Shown here: positions 17,780-25,906 of the stretch, piece by piece | Position numbering within the stretch: the stretch's first letter is position 1 | Layout of the letters: every line of letters begins with the position of its first letter | Origin: ZC4RG35 sp040878345 | GTDB taxonomy: Bacteria; Actinomycetota; Acidimicrobiia; Spongiisociales; ZC4RG35 | Direction of reading: 5' to 3' | DNA length: 35,338 nucleotides | NCBI GenBank assembly: GCA_040878345.1 | Contig: JBBDML010000006.1 | Span: forward strand, 1 to 35,338 | Position numbers and translations under genes: made by a program | The notes under the pieces: generated by a model | Seen by the model: the letters and a program-made list of their open reading frames with translations, nothing else | The model's database searches: none | Told to the model about the DNA's origin: nothing

Positions 17780-18910
17780 ATGACTGAACCGTCCGACCCC
17801 TACCTTCTGGCTGCAGAGCTGCGCAAGCGGCTCGACGAGGCTCGGGGGTTCCTCGACCTCGAAGGAAAGGCCAAGGAGTTGGAAGACCTCCGTCACCAGG
17901 TTGCCTCGCCGGATCTTTGGGATGATCCGGACCGGGCCCGTTCGGTCAGTCGTCGACTGGCTCGCTATGAGGGCCTCTTCGAGAAGGTCGATGGCCTGAC
18001 CTCACGGCTCGACGACGCTGAGGTCCTCCTCGAGCTCGCCGACGAAGCCGGCGATGCCGACTCGAGGCAAGAGGCCGTCGGGATCATGGGGTCGGTGGCC
18101 ACCGTCCTCGACGAGCTGGAGCTCGAGTCGCTCTTCTTCGACGAATACGACGACGCCGATGCCATTCTCAGCGTCCATGCCGGTGCCGGGGGGGTCGATG
18201 CCCAGGACTGGGCTGAGATGCTGGGCCGGATGTACCAGCGCTACCTCAGCGACCATGGGTTCTCAGTGACCGTTGAGGAGGTCACCGAGGGTGAGGAGGC
18301 CGGGATCAAGTCCGCCACCTTCACCGTCAAGGGAGACCGTGCCTACGGGACACTGGAGTCGGAGAGGGGGGTTCACCGTCTGGTCAGGATCAGCCCCTTC
18401 GACTCGAATGCCCGGCGGCACACCAGTTTCGCCGGTGTCGACGTGGTCCCCGATCTGGGCGAGGCCGCCGAGGTCGAGATCGACGAAGAGGAGATCCGGA
18501 TCGACACCTATCGCTCCCAGGGGGCCGGCGGGCAGCACGTCAACACCACCGACTCCGCCATCCGGATAACCCACCTGCCGACCGGGATCGTGGTCCAGTG
18601 CCAGAACGAGCGGTCCCAACTGCAGAACAAGAACCGTGCGATGGCGATGCTCAAGGCCAAGCTTGCGGTGAGGGCCCGACTGGAGCGGTTGGCGCACATC
18701 GACTCGATCCGCGGAGAGCAGGGAGAAGCGGCCTGGGGCCGCCAGGTTCGCAGCTACGTCCTCCAGCCCTATCAAATGGCAAAGGACCTTCGCACCGATC
18801 ATGAAGTAGGGAACGTCCAGGGGGTTCTGGACGGCGATCTCCAGGGATTCATCGAGGCCTACCTGCGCTGGCGACGTGCTGAGTACGAGAAACGCGGAGA
18901 TTCCAGCTAG
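17780..18910 (+). CDS. prfB: Peptide chain release factor 2
   Basis: 376 aa factor that ends translation at UGA/UAA. The tripeptide recognition motif SPF is at 205-207 and the catalytic GGQ at 250-252. The N-terminal helical domain and the post-GGQ QNERSQLQNKNRAM segment are typical of RF2. The gene reads in one frame from the ATG at 17780, so the autoregulatory +1 frameshift known from many RF2 genes is absent, as in a sizeable minority of bacteria. The order prfB-ftsE-ftsX-smpB is conserved in actinobacteria. Confidence 0.96.
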   Translation: MTEPSDPYLLAAELRKRLDEARGFLDLEGKAKELEDLRHQVASPDLWDDPDRARSVSRRLARYEGLFEKVDGLTSRLDDAEVLLELADEAGDADSRQEAVGIMGSVATVLDELELESLFFDEYDDADAILSVHAGAGGVDAQDWAEMLGRMYQRYLSDHGFSVTVEEVTEGEEAGIKSATFTVKGDRAYGTLESERGVHRLVRISPFDSNARRHTSFAGVDVVPDLGEAAEVEIDEEEIRIDTYRSQGAGGQHVNTTDSAIRITHLPTGIVVQCQNERSQLQNKNRAMAMLKAKLAVRARLERLAHIDSIRGEQGEAAWGRQVRSYVLQPYQMAKDLRTDHEVGNVQGVLDGDLQGFIEAYLRWRRAEYEKRGDSS

Positions 18911-18984
18911 AACCTCCCCCGGGGTTAGCGTGATCGAACCGCGGTTGAAAGAAGGTCACCTGCGAGACTTCCCCACCTGATCGA

Positions 18985-19683
18985 ATGATTCGACTCGAAA
19001 ACGTCACCAAGGTCTACGAAGGCGGCACCATCGCCGCCAATGACGTGTCTCTCGACATCCAGAAGGGCGAATTCGTGTTCCTCGTCGGGCCGTCCGGATC
19101 CGGCAAGTCGACATTGATCCGGCTGATGCTCCGTGACGAGCCGGTGACCCGGGGCAAGATATGGGTGGCAGGCAAGGACGTCACCACCCTCCCCAGGTGG
19201 AAGATCCCATTCCTGCGCCGTTCGGTGGGAACCGTGTTCCAGGATTACAAGCTCCTCCCCAACAAGACGGTCACCGAGAATGTCGCCTTTGCCCTCGAGG
19301 TCTTGGGGCGCCCGCGGTCGGTCATCGCCCCCCAGGTGGTTCAGGTGCTCGACCTGGTCGGCCTGGCCGAGATGGGAGAGCGATATCCCCGTCAGCTTTC
19401 CGGTGGTGAGCAGCAACGTGTCTCCGTGGCCCGGGCCTTCGTCAACCGGCCCCCGATCATGCTGTGTGATGAGCCAACCGGAAACCTCGACCCCAAGACC
19501 TCGGTAGGGATCATGAAGCTCCTCGACCGGATCAACCGCACCGGCACCACGATCGTGATGGCCACCCATGACCACGCCATCGTGGATGCCATGAAGCGAC
19601 GTGTCGTAGCCTTGGACTACGGCAAGGTGACCCGTGACGAGGCGACCGGCCGATACGAGAGAGCCGCGGCGGAGGAAGAATGA
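18985..19683 (+). CDS. ftsE: Cell-division ATP-binding protein FtsE
   Basis: 232 aa ABC ATPase that works with FtsX to control peptidoglycan hydrolases at the septum. Walker A is GPSGSGKST (35-43), the signature LSGGEQQR (138-145) and Walker B IMLCDEP (158-164). Length is normal for FtsE. A 74-bp gap precedes it, containing TTAGCGT at 18925-18931 and GAAAGAAGG at 18946-18954, but neither is at a standard distance from the ATG. The stop overlaps the ftsX ATG by 4 nt. Confidence 0.95.
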   Translation: MIRLENVTKVYEGGTIAANDVSLDIQKGEFVFLVGPSGSGKSTLIRLMLRDEPVTRGKIWVAGKDVTTLPRWKIPFLRRSVGTVFQDYKLLPNKTVTENVAFALEVLGRPRSVIAPQVVQVLDLVGLAEMGERYPRQLSGGEQQRVSVARAFVNRPPIMLCDEPTGNLDPKTSVGIMKLLDRINRTGTTIVMATHDHAIVDAMKRRVVALDYGKVTRDEATGRYERAAAEEE

Positions 19684-20603
19684 GTCGGGTCCTGTTCCTG
19701 ATCAAAGAGGCCTTGATCAGCCTCAGGCGCAACATTCTCATCGTCGCCGGTGCCATCCTCGCAGTCTTCATCTCGCTGAGCCTGGCCTTTGGTGCCCTGG
19801 TGGTCAATGAGGTTCTCCGGATCAACACCATCGCCTGGCAGCAAGGGGTCCACGTCATCGCCTTTCTCCAAGACGAGGGCGAGAACGGCGTCGCCTCCAA
19901 CGCCCATGCCGTCCTCCAATCCGAGGTCGAGGGCTGGGATGAGGTCGAGTCGGTGGGGTATGTCAGCAAGTCGGAGGCGTGGATCGAGTACCAGGAGATC
20001 TTTGCCAATCAGCAAGAGCTCCTCGACATCGACCCGAATGTGCTGCCGGCGTCCCTTCGGATCGAGCTGGTCGACATCGCATTCCACGAGTCCGTGCGAT
20101 TCCGTCTCGAACAGCAACAGCAGGTGGTCCGTCAGGTGGCCACCGCCGCCGAGTCGATCGAGCAGCTCCAGAACCTATCCAACGTCCTCAATGTTCTCGG
20201 GCTGGGAATGGCCGTGGTCCTTGGGCTGGCGGCGGTGGTGCTGATCGCCAATACCATCCGTCTCGCCATCTACGCACGTCGCGACGAGGTGTCCATCATG
20301 AAGCTGGTGGGGGCCTCCAACTGGTTCGTCCGGGTTCCCTTCCTCCTCGAGGGCTTCATCGAGGGGGTGGTGGGTGCCGCCCTGGCGGTTTTCGCGGTGT
20401 GGCTTGGGTCGACCAACCTGGCAAAGGCGGGCGAAGGATTCGCCCTGTTCCGGCTGGACGTTGGCCAGCAGTGGTTCCTGAGATGGGGCCTCCTTTTCCT
20501 TGCCTTTGGCGCCGCCGCCGGGGTGGTCGGGTCGCTCCTCGGTCTCAGTCGGTACCTGAGGGATGCCGACGGCACCGGCCCGGACGTTCCCACCGGGTTC
20601 TAA
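19680..20603 (+). CDS. ftsX: Cell-division membrane protein FtsX
   Basis: 307 aa partner of FtsE. A first transmembrane helix (about 20-42) is followed by an extracytoplasmic domain (about 45-165) with the FtsX pattern VHVIAFLQDE and VGYVSKSEA. Three further helices (about 175-200, 225-245 and 265-290) form the FtsX permease fold. The external domain normally binds a peptidoglycan hydrolase activator. ATGA overlap with ftsE; the smpB ATG directly follows its TAA. Confidence 0.94.
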   Translation: MSRVLFLIKEALISLRRNILIVAGAILAVFISLSLAFGALVVNEVLRINTIAWQQGVHVIAFLQDEGENGVASNAHAVLQSEVEGWDEVESVGYVSKSEAWIEYQEIFANQQELLDIDPNVLPASLRIELVDIAFHESVRFRLEQQQQVVRQVATAAESIEQLQNLSNVLNVLGLGMAVVLGLAAVVLIANTIRLAIYARRDEVSIMKLVGASNWFVRVPFLLEGFIEGVVGAALAVFAVWLGSTNLAKAGEGFALFRLDVGQQWFLRWGLLFLAFGAAAGVVGSLLGLSRYLRDADGTGPDVPTGF

Positions 20604-21080
20604 ATGGCCGACGCCGCCGAATCGGTCAAGGTGATCGTCAGCAACCGTCGGGCCCGCAGGGACTACACGGTGGTCGACACCTTCGAGGCCGGTCTGGTGC
20701 TGGTCGGATCGGAGGTCAAGTCGCTTCGAGCCGGCAAGATGCAGCTGAAGGACTCCTACGCCCACATCGATCACGGCGAGGCCTTCCTAGTCGGTTCCCA
20801 CATCTCTCCGTACGACTACTCCCGCGAGGGCGGGCACGAACCGGAGCGGACCCGCAAGCTGCTCCTCCACCGCCGGGAGATCGACAAGATCGGCGGCGCG
20901 CTCGCCGAGAAGGGCCTGACCCTGGTTCCGCTGCAGGTCTATTTCAAGAACGGGAAGGCCAAGGTTCAGCTTGGGCTGGCCAAGGGCAAGACCAGTTACG
21001 ACAAGCGCGAGACCATCAAGAGCCGGGATGCCGCCCGGGAGATGGAACGAGCCGTCGCGCGGCGACGCCGCGACCGCTAG
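20604..21080 (+). CDS. smpB: SsrA-binding protein SmpB
   Basis: 158 aa RNA-binding protein that delivers tmRNA to stalled ribosomes. The beta-barrel core carries NRRARRDYTVVDTFEAG, LVGSEVKSLR and HERE-like EPERTRKLLLHRREI. The C-terminal tail KGKTSYDKRETIKSRD...RRRRDR is the basic segment that enters the decoding centre. The ATG follows the ftsX stop with no spacer. The ssrA gene lies about 325 bp downstream, as is usual. Confidence 0.97.
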   Translation: MADAAESVKVIVSNRRARRDYTVVDTFEAGLVLVGSEVKSLRAGKMQLKDSYAHIDHGEAFLVGSHISPYDYSREGGHEPERTRKLLLHRREIDKIGGALAEKGLTLVPLQVYFKNGKAKVQLGLAKGKTSYDKRETIKSRDAAREMERAVARRRRDR

Positions 21081-21087
21081 GTCGAGA

Positions 21088-21115
21088 GTCGGTTCCCCAC
21101 CAATGGGGGACCGAC
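21088..21115 (+). terminator. Hairpin downstream of smpB
   Basis: Arms GTCGGTTCCCC (21088-21098) and GGGGGACCGAC (21105-21115) pair over 11 bp with one G-U wobble around a 6-nt loop, 7 bp after the smpB stop. No T-tract follows, so it is a terminator-like hairpin of the GC-rich type. Confidence 0.55.
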
Positions 21116-21147
21116 CGGACGGGTCCGGCAGTGCCCGATAGGGGCCC

Positions 21148-21247
21148 NNNNNNNNNNNNNNNNNNNNNNNNNNNNNNNNNNNNNNNNNNNNNNNNNNNNN
21201 NNNNNNNNNNNNNNNNNNNNNNNNNNNNNNNNNNNNNNNNNNNNNNN
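21148..21247. other. 100-N scaffold gap
   Basis: Exactly one hundred N characters, the usual placeholder for a gap of unknown size. The right flank is a 72-bp tandem repeat, so the missing sequence probably contains more repeat copies. Confidence 0.95.
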
Positions 21248-21385
21248 GTTCCGAACTCTGGGCGTGGGGCTTCGCTGGGCGGTGGTGGGAACCCTGGGTT
21301 CGTTTTGTGGGGGAGGCGCGTTCCGAACTCTGGGCGTGGGGCTTCGCTGGGCGGTGGTGGGAACCCTGGGTTCGGTTTGTGGGGG
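21248..21385. repeat. 72-bp tandem repeat next to ssrA
   Basis: Two direct copies start at 21248 and 21320 with GTTCCGAACTCTGGGC and are almost identical for about 66 bp. Each contains the 13-bp palindrome GAACCCTGGGTTC (21289-21301 and 21361-21373). The copies lose identity at 21386, exactly where the candidate ssrA -10 box begins. The array abuts the 100-N gap and may be longer than shown. No protein family is recognised in it. Confidence 0.85.
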
Positions 21386-21391
21386 TACAAT
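21386..21391 (+). promoter_or_regulatory. -10 box of ssrA
   Basis: TACAAT matches 5 of 6 consensus positions and lies 13 bp before the mature tmRNA 5' end, allowing a short 5' leader to be removed by RNase P. The -35 region lies inside the second 72-bp repeat copy and has no good consensus. Confidence 0.5.
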
Positions 21392-21404
21392 GCATGCACC
21401 CCAT

Positions 21405-21754
21405 GGGGGTGAAACGGTTTCGACGTTGAGTGTTGAGGCGTTGGAAGCGAGCCGGGGTCTCCGGGGCCCCGTAACAAACCGGAAAAACCAAATAAGTGCC
21501 GAAGATAACTTCGCACTGGCTGCCTAAATAACAGCCCGTCCTCCCGACCGGCTCCCGCCCGGTTGGAGTAGGGCGTCGCAATGCGGGATGCTCCGCCCGG
21601 GATGCCGGGACCGGGCGGTCAAGACCAACTCCGGCTAGACGTGGGAAGGCTCGTCGTCAGAGTTCCCATGCTCGAAGCTCGCTGACGACTGCGCTCGGAG
21701 ATGCCTTCGCCGACGGCTCAGCGGACCGGGGTTCGACTCCCCGCACCTCCACCA
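21405..21754 (+). ncRNA. ssrA: Transfer-messenger RNA (tmRNA)
   Basis: About 350 nt. The 5' end GGGGGTGAAACGGTTTCGACG is the universal tmRNA start. The 3' end has a T-arm GGTTCGACTCC and an encoded CCA (21752-21754). The 5' GGGGGTG pairs with 3' CACCTCC over 7 bp with one wobble. The mRNA-like part has resume codon GCC at 21498-21500 and encodes AEDNFALAA, then TAA TAA-like stops (21525-21527, followed by ATAACAG). The ALAA end is the ClpXP/ClpAP degron. The encoded tag is 9 residues, one fewer than in E. coli. Located downstream of smpB, its obligate partner. Confidence 0.95.
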
Positions 21755-21773
21755 TCGTCGTGCGTGTGCAAAG

Positions 21774-21789
21774 ACCCAGATAGCTGGGT
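21774..21789 (+). terminator. Small hairpin after ssrA
   Basis: ACCCAG (21774-21779), loop ATAG, CTGGGT (21784-21789), starting 20 nt after the tmRNA CCA. Only two T residues end the stem, so termination strength is uncertain. Confidence 0.4.
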
Positions 21790-21840
21790 TGATTGCCAGT
21801 GCCCGTGAGCGGGATGGACTGCACAAAGGAATTACCCTCG

Positions 21841-22377
21841 GTGACCATGGGGTTGGTCGACGACCTGGAATACCGCTCATCCCCGCCCAGCATCGCCCAA
21901 CGGGTGCTCATCTCTTTGGCGGGCACCAGACCCGGCTCGGCGATGCTTGCCAAAACGATGGCGCGCACCGACCGCCTGACCCTCAGGATCACTGGTGGCC
22001 GACACACCCTGTCCGCCTGGCTGGCGGGCCAGCCGGTCATCTGGCTGACGGTGAAGGGGCGCCGCTCGGGCAAATCCCGCCGGGTCCCGCTCACGGGCAT
22101 CCCCCTCGATGGTGACCTTGCGGTCATCGGCTCCTACTTCGGCTCTGACGAGCACCCGGCATGGGCGTTGAACCTGGAGGCGAATCCCGAGGTGGAGGTG
22201 ACCTTCGAGGACCGCACGGTCGAGGCCACGGCGAGAAGAGCGAGCAGCCACGAGGCTTCCGACATCTGGGCGGCGGCCACGATCATCTATGCCGGATATG
22301 CCCGGTACCGCCGGCGGGTCGACCGTGAGATCAAGGTGTTCGTCCTCGAGCCTCGGCGGTTACCGTCAACGGAGTGA
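21841..22377 (+). CDS. F420-dependent nitroreductase family protein (DDN-like)
   Basis: 178 aa from the GTG at 21841, which follows AAAGGA by 10 nt; an ATG at 21847 or 21814 is also possible. The core segment VKGRRSGKSRRVPLTG, then GSYFGSDEHPAWALNLEANPEVEV, is the hallmark of the deazaflavin-dependent nitroreductase (DDN/Rv3547) family, split-barrel proteins binding F420H2 with a basic KSRR phosphate/glutamate-tail site. Members reduce quinones, fatty acids or xenobiotics; the substrate here is unknown. The F420 genes cofD and cofE in the same window agree with this cofactor. The stop overlaps the HMG-CoA lyase GTG. Confidence 0.85.
   Translation: MTMGLVDDLEYRSSPPSIAQRVLISLAGTRPGSAMLAKTMARTDRLTLRITGGRHTLSAWLAGQPVIWLTVKGRRSGKSRRVPLTGIPLDGDLAVIGSYFGSDEHPAWALNLEANPEVEVTFEDRTVEATARRASSHEASDIWAAATIIYAGYARYRRRVDREIKVFVLEPRRLPSTE
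22361..22366 (+). promoter_or_regulatory. -10-like box TACCGT before hmgL
   Basis: TACCGT ends 7 bp before the GTG at 22374, with the same hexamer and spacing as before rph (25894-25899). It lies inside the end of the nitroreductase gene, so it would be an internal promoter. Confidence 0.35.
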
Positions 22378-23279
22378 GCCTGCCCGAGCGAGTCTCCATC
22401 ACCGAGTCGTCCCCTCGGGACGGTCTCCAATCTCTGGGGGTCATGATCCCCGCTGCCGCCAAGGCAGGGCTGATCGACGATCTCGCCGGTGCCGGGATCG
22501 ACACCTTCGACGCCGTCTCGTTCGTCAGCCCGAAATGGGTGCCCCAGATGGCCGACGGCGCCGAAGTGGTGGCAGCGGTCACCGCTCCCGACATAACGCT
22601 GGGCGCCCTCGTCCCCAATCTCCAGGGACTGGAGGCGGCACTTGCCGCCGGGCTCACCCACATCGGGGTGATCACCGCGGCCTCGGACACCTTCAACCAA
22701 CGGAACATCAATGCCACCGTCGATGAGTCGATGCACCGGATAAGGAGGATCCTCACCGAGGCGCCGGGCGGGCTGACCTTCCGTGGCTACGTGTCGACCG
22801 CCACCCATTGCCCGTTCGAGGGTGAACAGGACCCCGACTGGGTCGCCCATCTCGCCGAGACCCTGGTGGAGTGGGGTGTCGAGCACGTCTATCTGGGGGA
22901 GACCATTGGCAAGGCAACTCCCTATCACGTCGAGCGCCTTCTCGGGGAGGTCCTCTCCCGGGTCCCGGTGGACAAGGTCGGGGTCCACTTCCACGACACA
23001 TATGGTCAGGGCGTGGCCAACACCATGACTGCTCTCGATCATGGGATCGACAAGATGGACGCATCGGCGGGCGGTCTCGGCGGCTGCCCATATGCCCCGG
23101 GGGCGACCGGGAACGTGGCGACCGAGGACGTGGTCTGGCTCCTCGACGGTCTGGGCATCGAGCATGGCGTGGATGGTCTCGAGGTGGCGCGGGTTGCCCG
23201 ACGCTTCTGCACCGATCACGATCTGGCCTACAACAGCCGGGCGGGCAAAGCCTGGCTGGCGGCAGAGGAGACCGGGTGA
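22374..23279 (+). CDS. Hydroxymethylglutaryl-CoA lyase
   Basis: 301 aa TIM-barrel lyase splitting HMG-CoA into acetyl-CoA and acetoacetate in leucine breakdown. Catalytic R15-D16 in SSPRDGLQ, SFVSPKWVPQMAD (49-61), metal-binding HFHDTYGQ (205-212) and the active-site loop GGLGGCPYAPGATGN with C238 are all present. Paralogous HMGL-like lyases acting on other acyl-CoAs cannot be excluded. Its neighbour, an isovaleryl-CoA-dehydrogenase-like enzyme, fits leucine catabolism. GTGA overlaps join it to both adjacent genes. Confidence 0.88.
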   Translation: MSLPERVSITESSPRDGLQSLGVMIPAAAKAGLIDDLAGAGIDTFDAVSFVSPKWVPQMADGAEVVAAVTAPDITLGALVPNLQGLEAALAAGLTHIGVITAASDTFNQRNINATVDESMHRIRRILTEAPGGLTFRGYVSTATHCPFEGEQDPDWVAHLAETLVEWGVEHVYLGETIGKATPYHVERLLGEVLSRVPVDKVGVHFHDTYGQGVANTMTALDHGIDKMDASAGGLGGCPYAPGATGNVATEDVVWLLDGLGIEHGVDGLEVARVARRFCTDHDLAYNSRAGKAWLAAEETG

Positions 23280-24418
23280 GATCGATATACGTCGACGATG
23301 ACCTCGAGGCGATCCGCATCTCGGTCAGGGATTTCGTCGAGCGGGAGCTGGTCCCCAACGTTGAGCAGTGGGAGGAGGAGAAGTCAGTTCCTCGTTCAGT
23401 GCTCGACGCCATGGGCAAGCTCGGCTTCTTCGGGCTCCGAGTTCCCGAGGAGTACGGAGGTCTCGGGTTGGGCCACATCTCGACCGTGGTGTTTGCCGAG
23501 GAGCTGGGCAGATGCACCGCCGGTGGCACCACCATCACCGTGCTGGTCCACACCGATCTGGCCACCCCGTATGTCACCAACTTCGGGACCGGGCCCCAGA
23601 AGGAGCGCTGGCTCCCAGCGTTCGCCTCGGGAGAGCTCATCACCGCGATCGGGGTCACCGAGCCCGATGCCGGGTCGGATGTAGCGGCGTTACGTACCAC
23701 TGCCCGACGCGATGACAAGGGGTGGCGGCTCAACGGGACCAAGATGTTCATCACCAACGGCGGGTTCGCCGACGTGGTGTTCGTCGCCGCCAGGACCGAT
23801 CCTGAGGCCAAGGGATCACGTGGGATCTCGATCTTCGCAGTCGAGAAGGGCACTGAAGGGTTTGGCGCCAGCCGGGCCCTCAGGAAGATGGGATGGCACA
23901 GCTCCAACACCGCCGAACTGGTCCTCGATGAGGTGTGGGTTCCCGAGGATCACCTCATCGGGGAGGAGAACCAGGGCTTCTATCACGTCATGCACAACTT
24001 CCAGAACGAGCGCCTGGCTGTCATGAGCGGGGCATTGGGGGAATGCCAGAAGGCGCTGGACCTGACCATTGGTTACGTCAAGGAGCGTCACGCCTTCGGT
24101 TCTTCGCTCTGGAGCAAGCAGGCCATCCGGCAGCGGCTGGCGATGCGCCAGGCCGAGGTCGACGCAGGCAGGGAGCTGGTCTACAAGGCTGCCTGGATGC
24201 TCGACCAGGGCCAGGAGGCGGTGCGCGAGATCTCAGAGGTCAAGGCACTGATCGGTGAGCTGTCCAACCGGGTGCTCTACGACTGTGTCCAATTTCACGG
24301 GGGGATGGGCTACATCTCCGAGACTGCCGTCGAGCGGATGTACCGCGACGTGCGCATCAACTCGATCGGGGGCGGTGCCACCGAGGTCATGCTCGAAGAG
24401 GTGGCCAAGCGCCTCTAG
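23276..24418 (+). CDS. Acyl-CoA dehydrogenase, IVD/LCAD-type active site
   Basis: 380 aa FAD enzyme oxidising acyl-CoA to enoyl-CoA. The GTG at 23276 gives the normal family length; a longer in-frame reading overlaps the HMG-CoA lyase gene. VTEPDAGSD, FITNGG, the RHAFGSSLW-type region and QFHGGMGY are typical. The catalytic base of short/medium-chain enzymes (Glu in YEGT near the C-terminus) is Gly366 here (GGGATE). Glu245 in NERLAV sits where isovaleryl- and long-chain enzymes place their base. With the adjacent HMG-CoA lyase, isovaleryl-CoA is a reasonable but unproven substrate; methylcrotonyl-CoA carboxylase is not in the window. Confidence 0.9.
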   Translation: MRSIYVDDDLEAIRISVRDFVERELVPNVEQWEEEKSVPRSVLDAMGKLGFFGLRVPEEYGGLGLGHISTVVFAEELGRCTAGGTTITVLVHTDLATPYVTNFGTGPQKERWLPAFASGELITAIGVTEPDAGSDVAALRTTARRDDKGWRLNGTKMFITNGGFADVVFVAARTDPEAKGSRGISIFAVEKGTEGFGASRALRKMGWHSSNTAELVLDEVWVPEDHLIGEENQGFYHVMHNFQNERLAVMSGALGECQKALDLTIGYVKERHAFGSSLWSKQAIRQRLAMRQAEVDAGRELVYKAAWMLDQGQEAVREISEVKALIGELSNRVLYDCVQFHGGMGYISETAVERMYRDVRINSIGGGATEVMLEEVAKRL

Positions 24419-24485
24419 GCCGGCTCCGCCCGGACGGCGGCGTCGGCGATCGCCATGGACGTCATCCGGCTCAAGACACCGAGGG

Positions 24486-24491
24486 TATCGT
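24486..24491 (+). promoter_or_regulatory. -10-like box TATCGT before pdxH
   Basis: TATCGT ends 6 bp before the GTG at 24498, in the 79-bp gap after the acyl-CoA dehydrogenase gene. It fits the recurrent near-start box class. Confidence 0.4.
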
Positions 24492-24497
24492 GAGGCC

Positions 24498-25142
24498 GTG
24501 GATCCCCAAGTCGCCGGGAGGCTCCGACGGGAGTACGAGTCCGAAGGTCTCCTGGAAGCCGACATGGACCCGGACCCATTCGCCCAGTTCACCCAATGGT
24601 TTGCCGGCGTGCTGGAAGCCGGTATCGACGAGCCAAATGCTTTCGTCATCGCCACCGCCGACACCCGTGGCCGGCCCTCGGCTCGGGCGGTGCTGATGAA
24701 GGAGTTCGGCGAGCAAGGCCTGGTCTTCTACACCGGACTCCGCAGTCGCAAGAGCCTCGACATCGAGGGCAACCCCCACGGGGCGGCCACATTCGTATGG
24801 ACGCCGCTCCACAGGCAGGTCAGGTTCGAGGGTCAGATGGTGGCGGTCCCCGACGCGAGCGCCGACCAATACTTCGCCACCCGCCCTAGGGGCGCCCAAG
24901 TGGCGGCACACGCCTCCGAGCAGAGTCGGGTGGTGGCCTCACGTGAGTCCTTGGAGAGACGGTTCGCCGAGTTGGCCACTGAATTCGACGGCGAACCGAT
25001 ACCACGCCCCCAGACGTGGGGTGGGTGGAGACTGGTGCCAGAGACCGTGGAGTTCTGGCAGGGACGCCCCAACCGATTCCACGACCGGATCCTGTATCGA
25101 CGTGATGGCGGAGGTTGGTCGATGCAGCGATTGGCGCCATGA
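24498..25142 (+). CDS. pdxH: Pyridoxamine 5'-phosphate oxidase
   Basis: 214 aa FMN enzyme making pyridoxal 5'-phosphate from its amine or alcohol form. Present are RGRPSARAVLMKEF, the FMN-binding GLRSRKSLDIEGNP and ATFVWTPLHRQVRFEG. Later come SEQSRVVASRESLE, PRPQTWGGWRLVP and the diagnostic C-terminal MQRLAP. The start at 24498 (GTG) fits the family length. Its final TGA overlaps the next ATG by 4 nt. Confidence 0.95.
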   Translation: MDPQVAGRLRREYESEGLLEADMDPDPFAQFTQWFAGVLEAGIDEPNAFVIATADTRGRPSARAVLMKEFGEQGLVFYTGLRSRKSLDIEGNPHGAATFVWTPLHRQVRFEGQMVAVPDASADQYFATRPRGAQVAAHASEQSRVVASRESLERRFAELATEFDGEPIPRPQTWGGWRLVPETVEFWQGRPNRFHDRILYRRDGGGWSMQRLAP

Positions 25143-25882
25143 GAGTCCACGTGATCGGCTCATCGGGGACTTTCCCGGCCCCGGGGCGCCCCGCTGCCGG
25201 GTTCCTCATCGAGCACGGCGACACCAGGGTGTGGTGTGACACCGGCCCCGGTACCTTCGTCGGCCTTCCCGTCGACCCCGACATGGTCGACGCGGTGGTC
25301 ATCTCCCATCAGCATGCCGACCACTCCACAGACCTCCTCACCGCCTTCCATGCCTGGACCTACCGGCCAAACCCACGTGAAGGGGTCCCGGTCCTGGCCC
25401 CACAATCGGTGTGGTCCCGGATGTCGAGTTTCGTTGACAAGGGCCAGGAGTCGGTGTTCGAGAGAACTTTCGTGTTCAGGGCGGTGTCCGACGGCGACAC
25501 CGCTCGGTTCGGCGACATCCAGGTCGGCTTTGCCGGGATGAACCACTCGGTGCCGACAGTCGGCTCGCGTTGGGAAGCCGACAACAGAACCCTGTTCTAC
25601 ACCGGTGATACCGGGCCGGCGGGGTCTTGGAAGGAAGCTGCGCGGGGAGTGGATGTCCTCCTCTGCGAGGCCTCCTATCAGGAGTCGAACAAGAACCCCG
25701 ACTATCCCCATCACATGAGCGCTGCCGAGGCCGGTCAGATCGCCCGGGAGATCGGCGCACATCGACTGGTGCTGACTCACATACCTCCCTATCTGGAGGT
25801 GGCCAGATCGGTCCACGAGGCGGAACAGACCTTTGACCGCCCGGTGGCGGCGGCCACCCCGGGGGCCAGCTTCGACGTGTGA
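25139..25882 (+). CDS. Metallo-beta-lactamase-fold hydrolase (Rv1339-like)
   Basis: 247 aa. The N-terminus GSSGTFPAPGRPAAGFLIE is followed by the metal motif H57-Q-H59-A-D61-H62, then MNHSVPT, YTGDTGP and LTHIPPY carrying the remaining ligands. It resembles mycobacterial Rv1339, reported as a cAMP phosphodiesterase and encoded, as here, just before rph and rdgB. The tRNase Z branch of the fold is the main alternative. ATGA overlap with pdxH; 24 bp before rph. Confidence 0.8.
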   Translation: MRVHVIGSSGTFPAPGRPAAGFLIEHGDTRVWCDTGPGTFVGLPVDPDMVDAVVISHQHADHSTDLLTAFHAWTYRPNPREGVPVLAPQSVWSRMSSFVDKGQESVFERTFVFRAVSDGDTARFGDIQVGFAGMNHSVPTVGSRWEADNRTLFYTGDTGPAGSWKEAARGVDVLLCEASYQESNKNPDYPHHMSAAEAGQIAREIGAHRLVLTHIPPYLEVARSVHEAEQTFDRPVAAATPGASFDV

Positions 25883-25893
25883 CACCCGGTCGG

Positions 25894-25899
25894 TACCGT
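25894..25899 (+). promoter_or_regulatory. -10-like box TACCGT before rph
   Basis: TACCGT ends 7 bp before the rph ATG at 25907. Hexamer and spacing are identical to those before the HMG-CoA lyase gene. Confidence 0.4.
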
Positions 25900-25906
25900 T
25901 GCCGGC

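Noticed and set aside
17780..17900. Programmed frameshift in prfB
   Set aside because: The gene is open in one frame through the region where the frameshift site would lie; no internal TGA is present.
21264..21527. 87-codon open frame ending in the tmRNA tag
   Set aside because: It reads through the 72-bp repeat and the structured 5' part of tmRNA; only the tag segment is translated in the trans-translation system.
21660..21754. Separate tRNA gene ending in CCA
   Set aside because: The T-arm and acceptor belong to the tmRNA; no anticodon arm is present and the 5' partner strand is at 21405.
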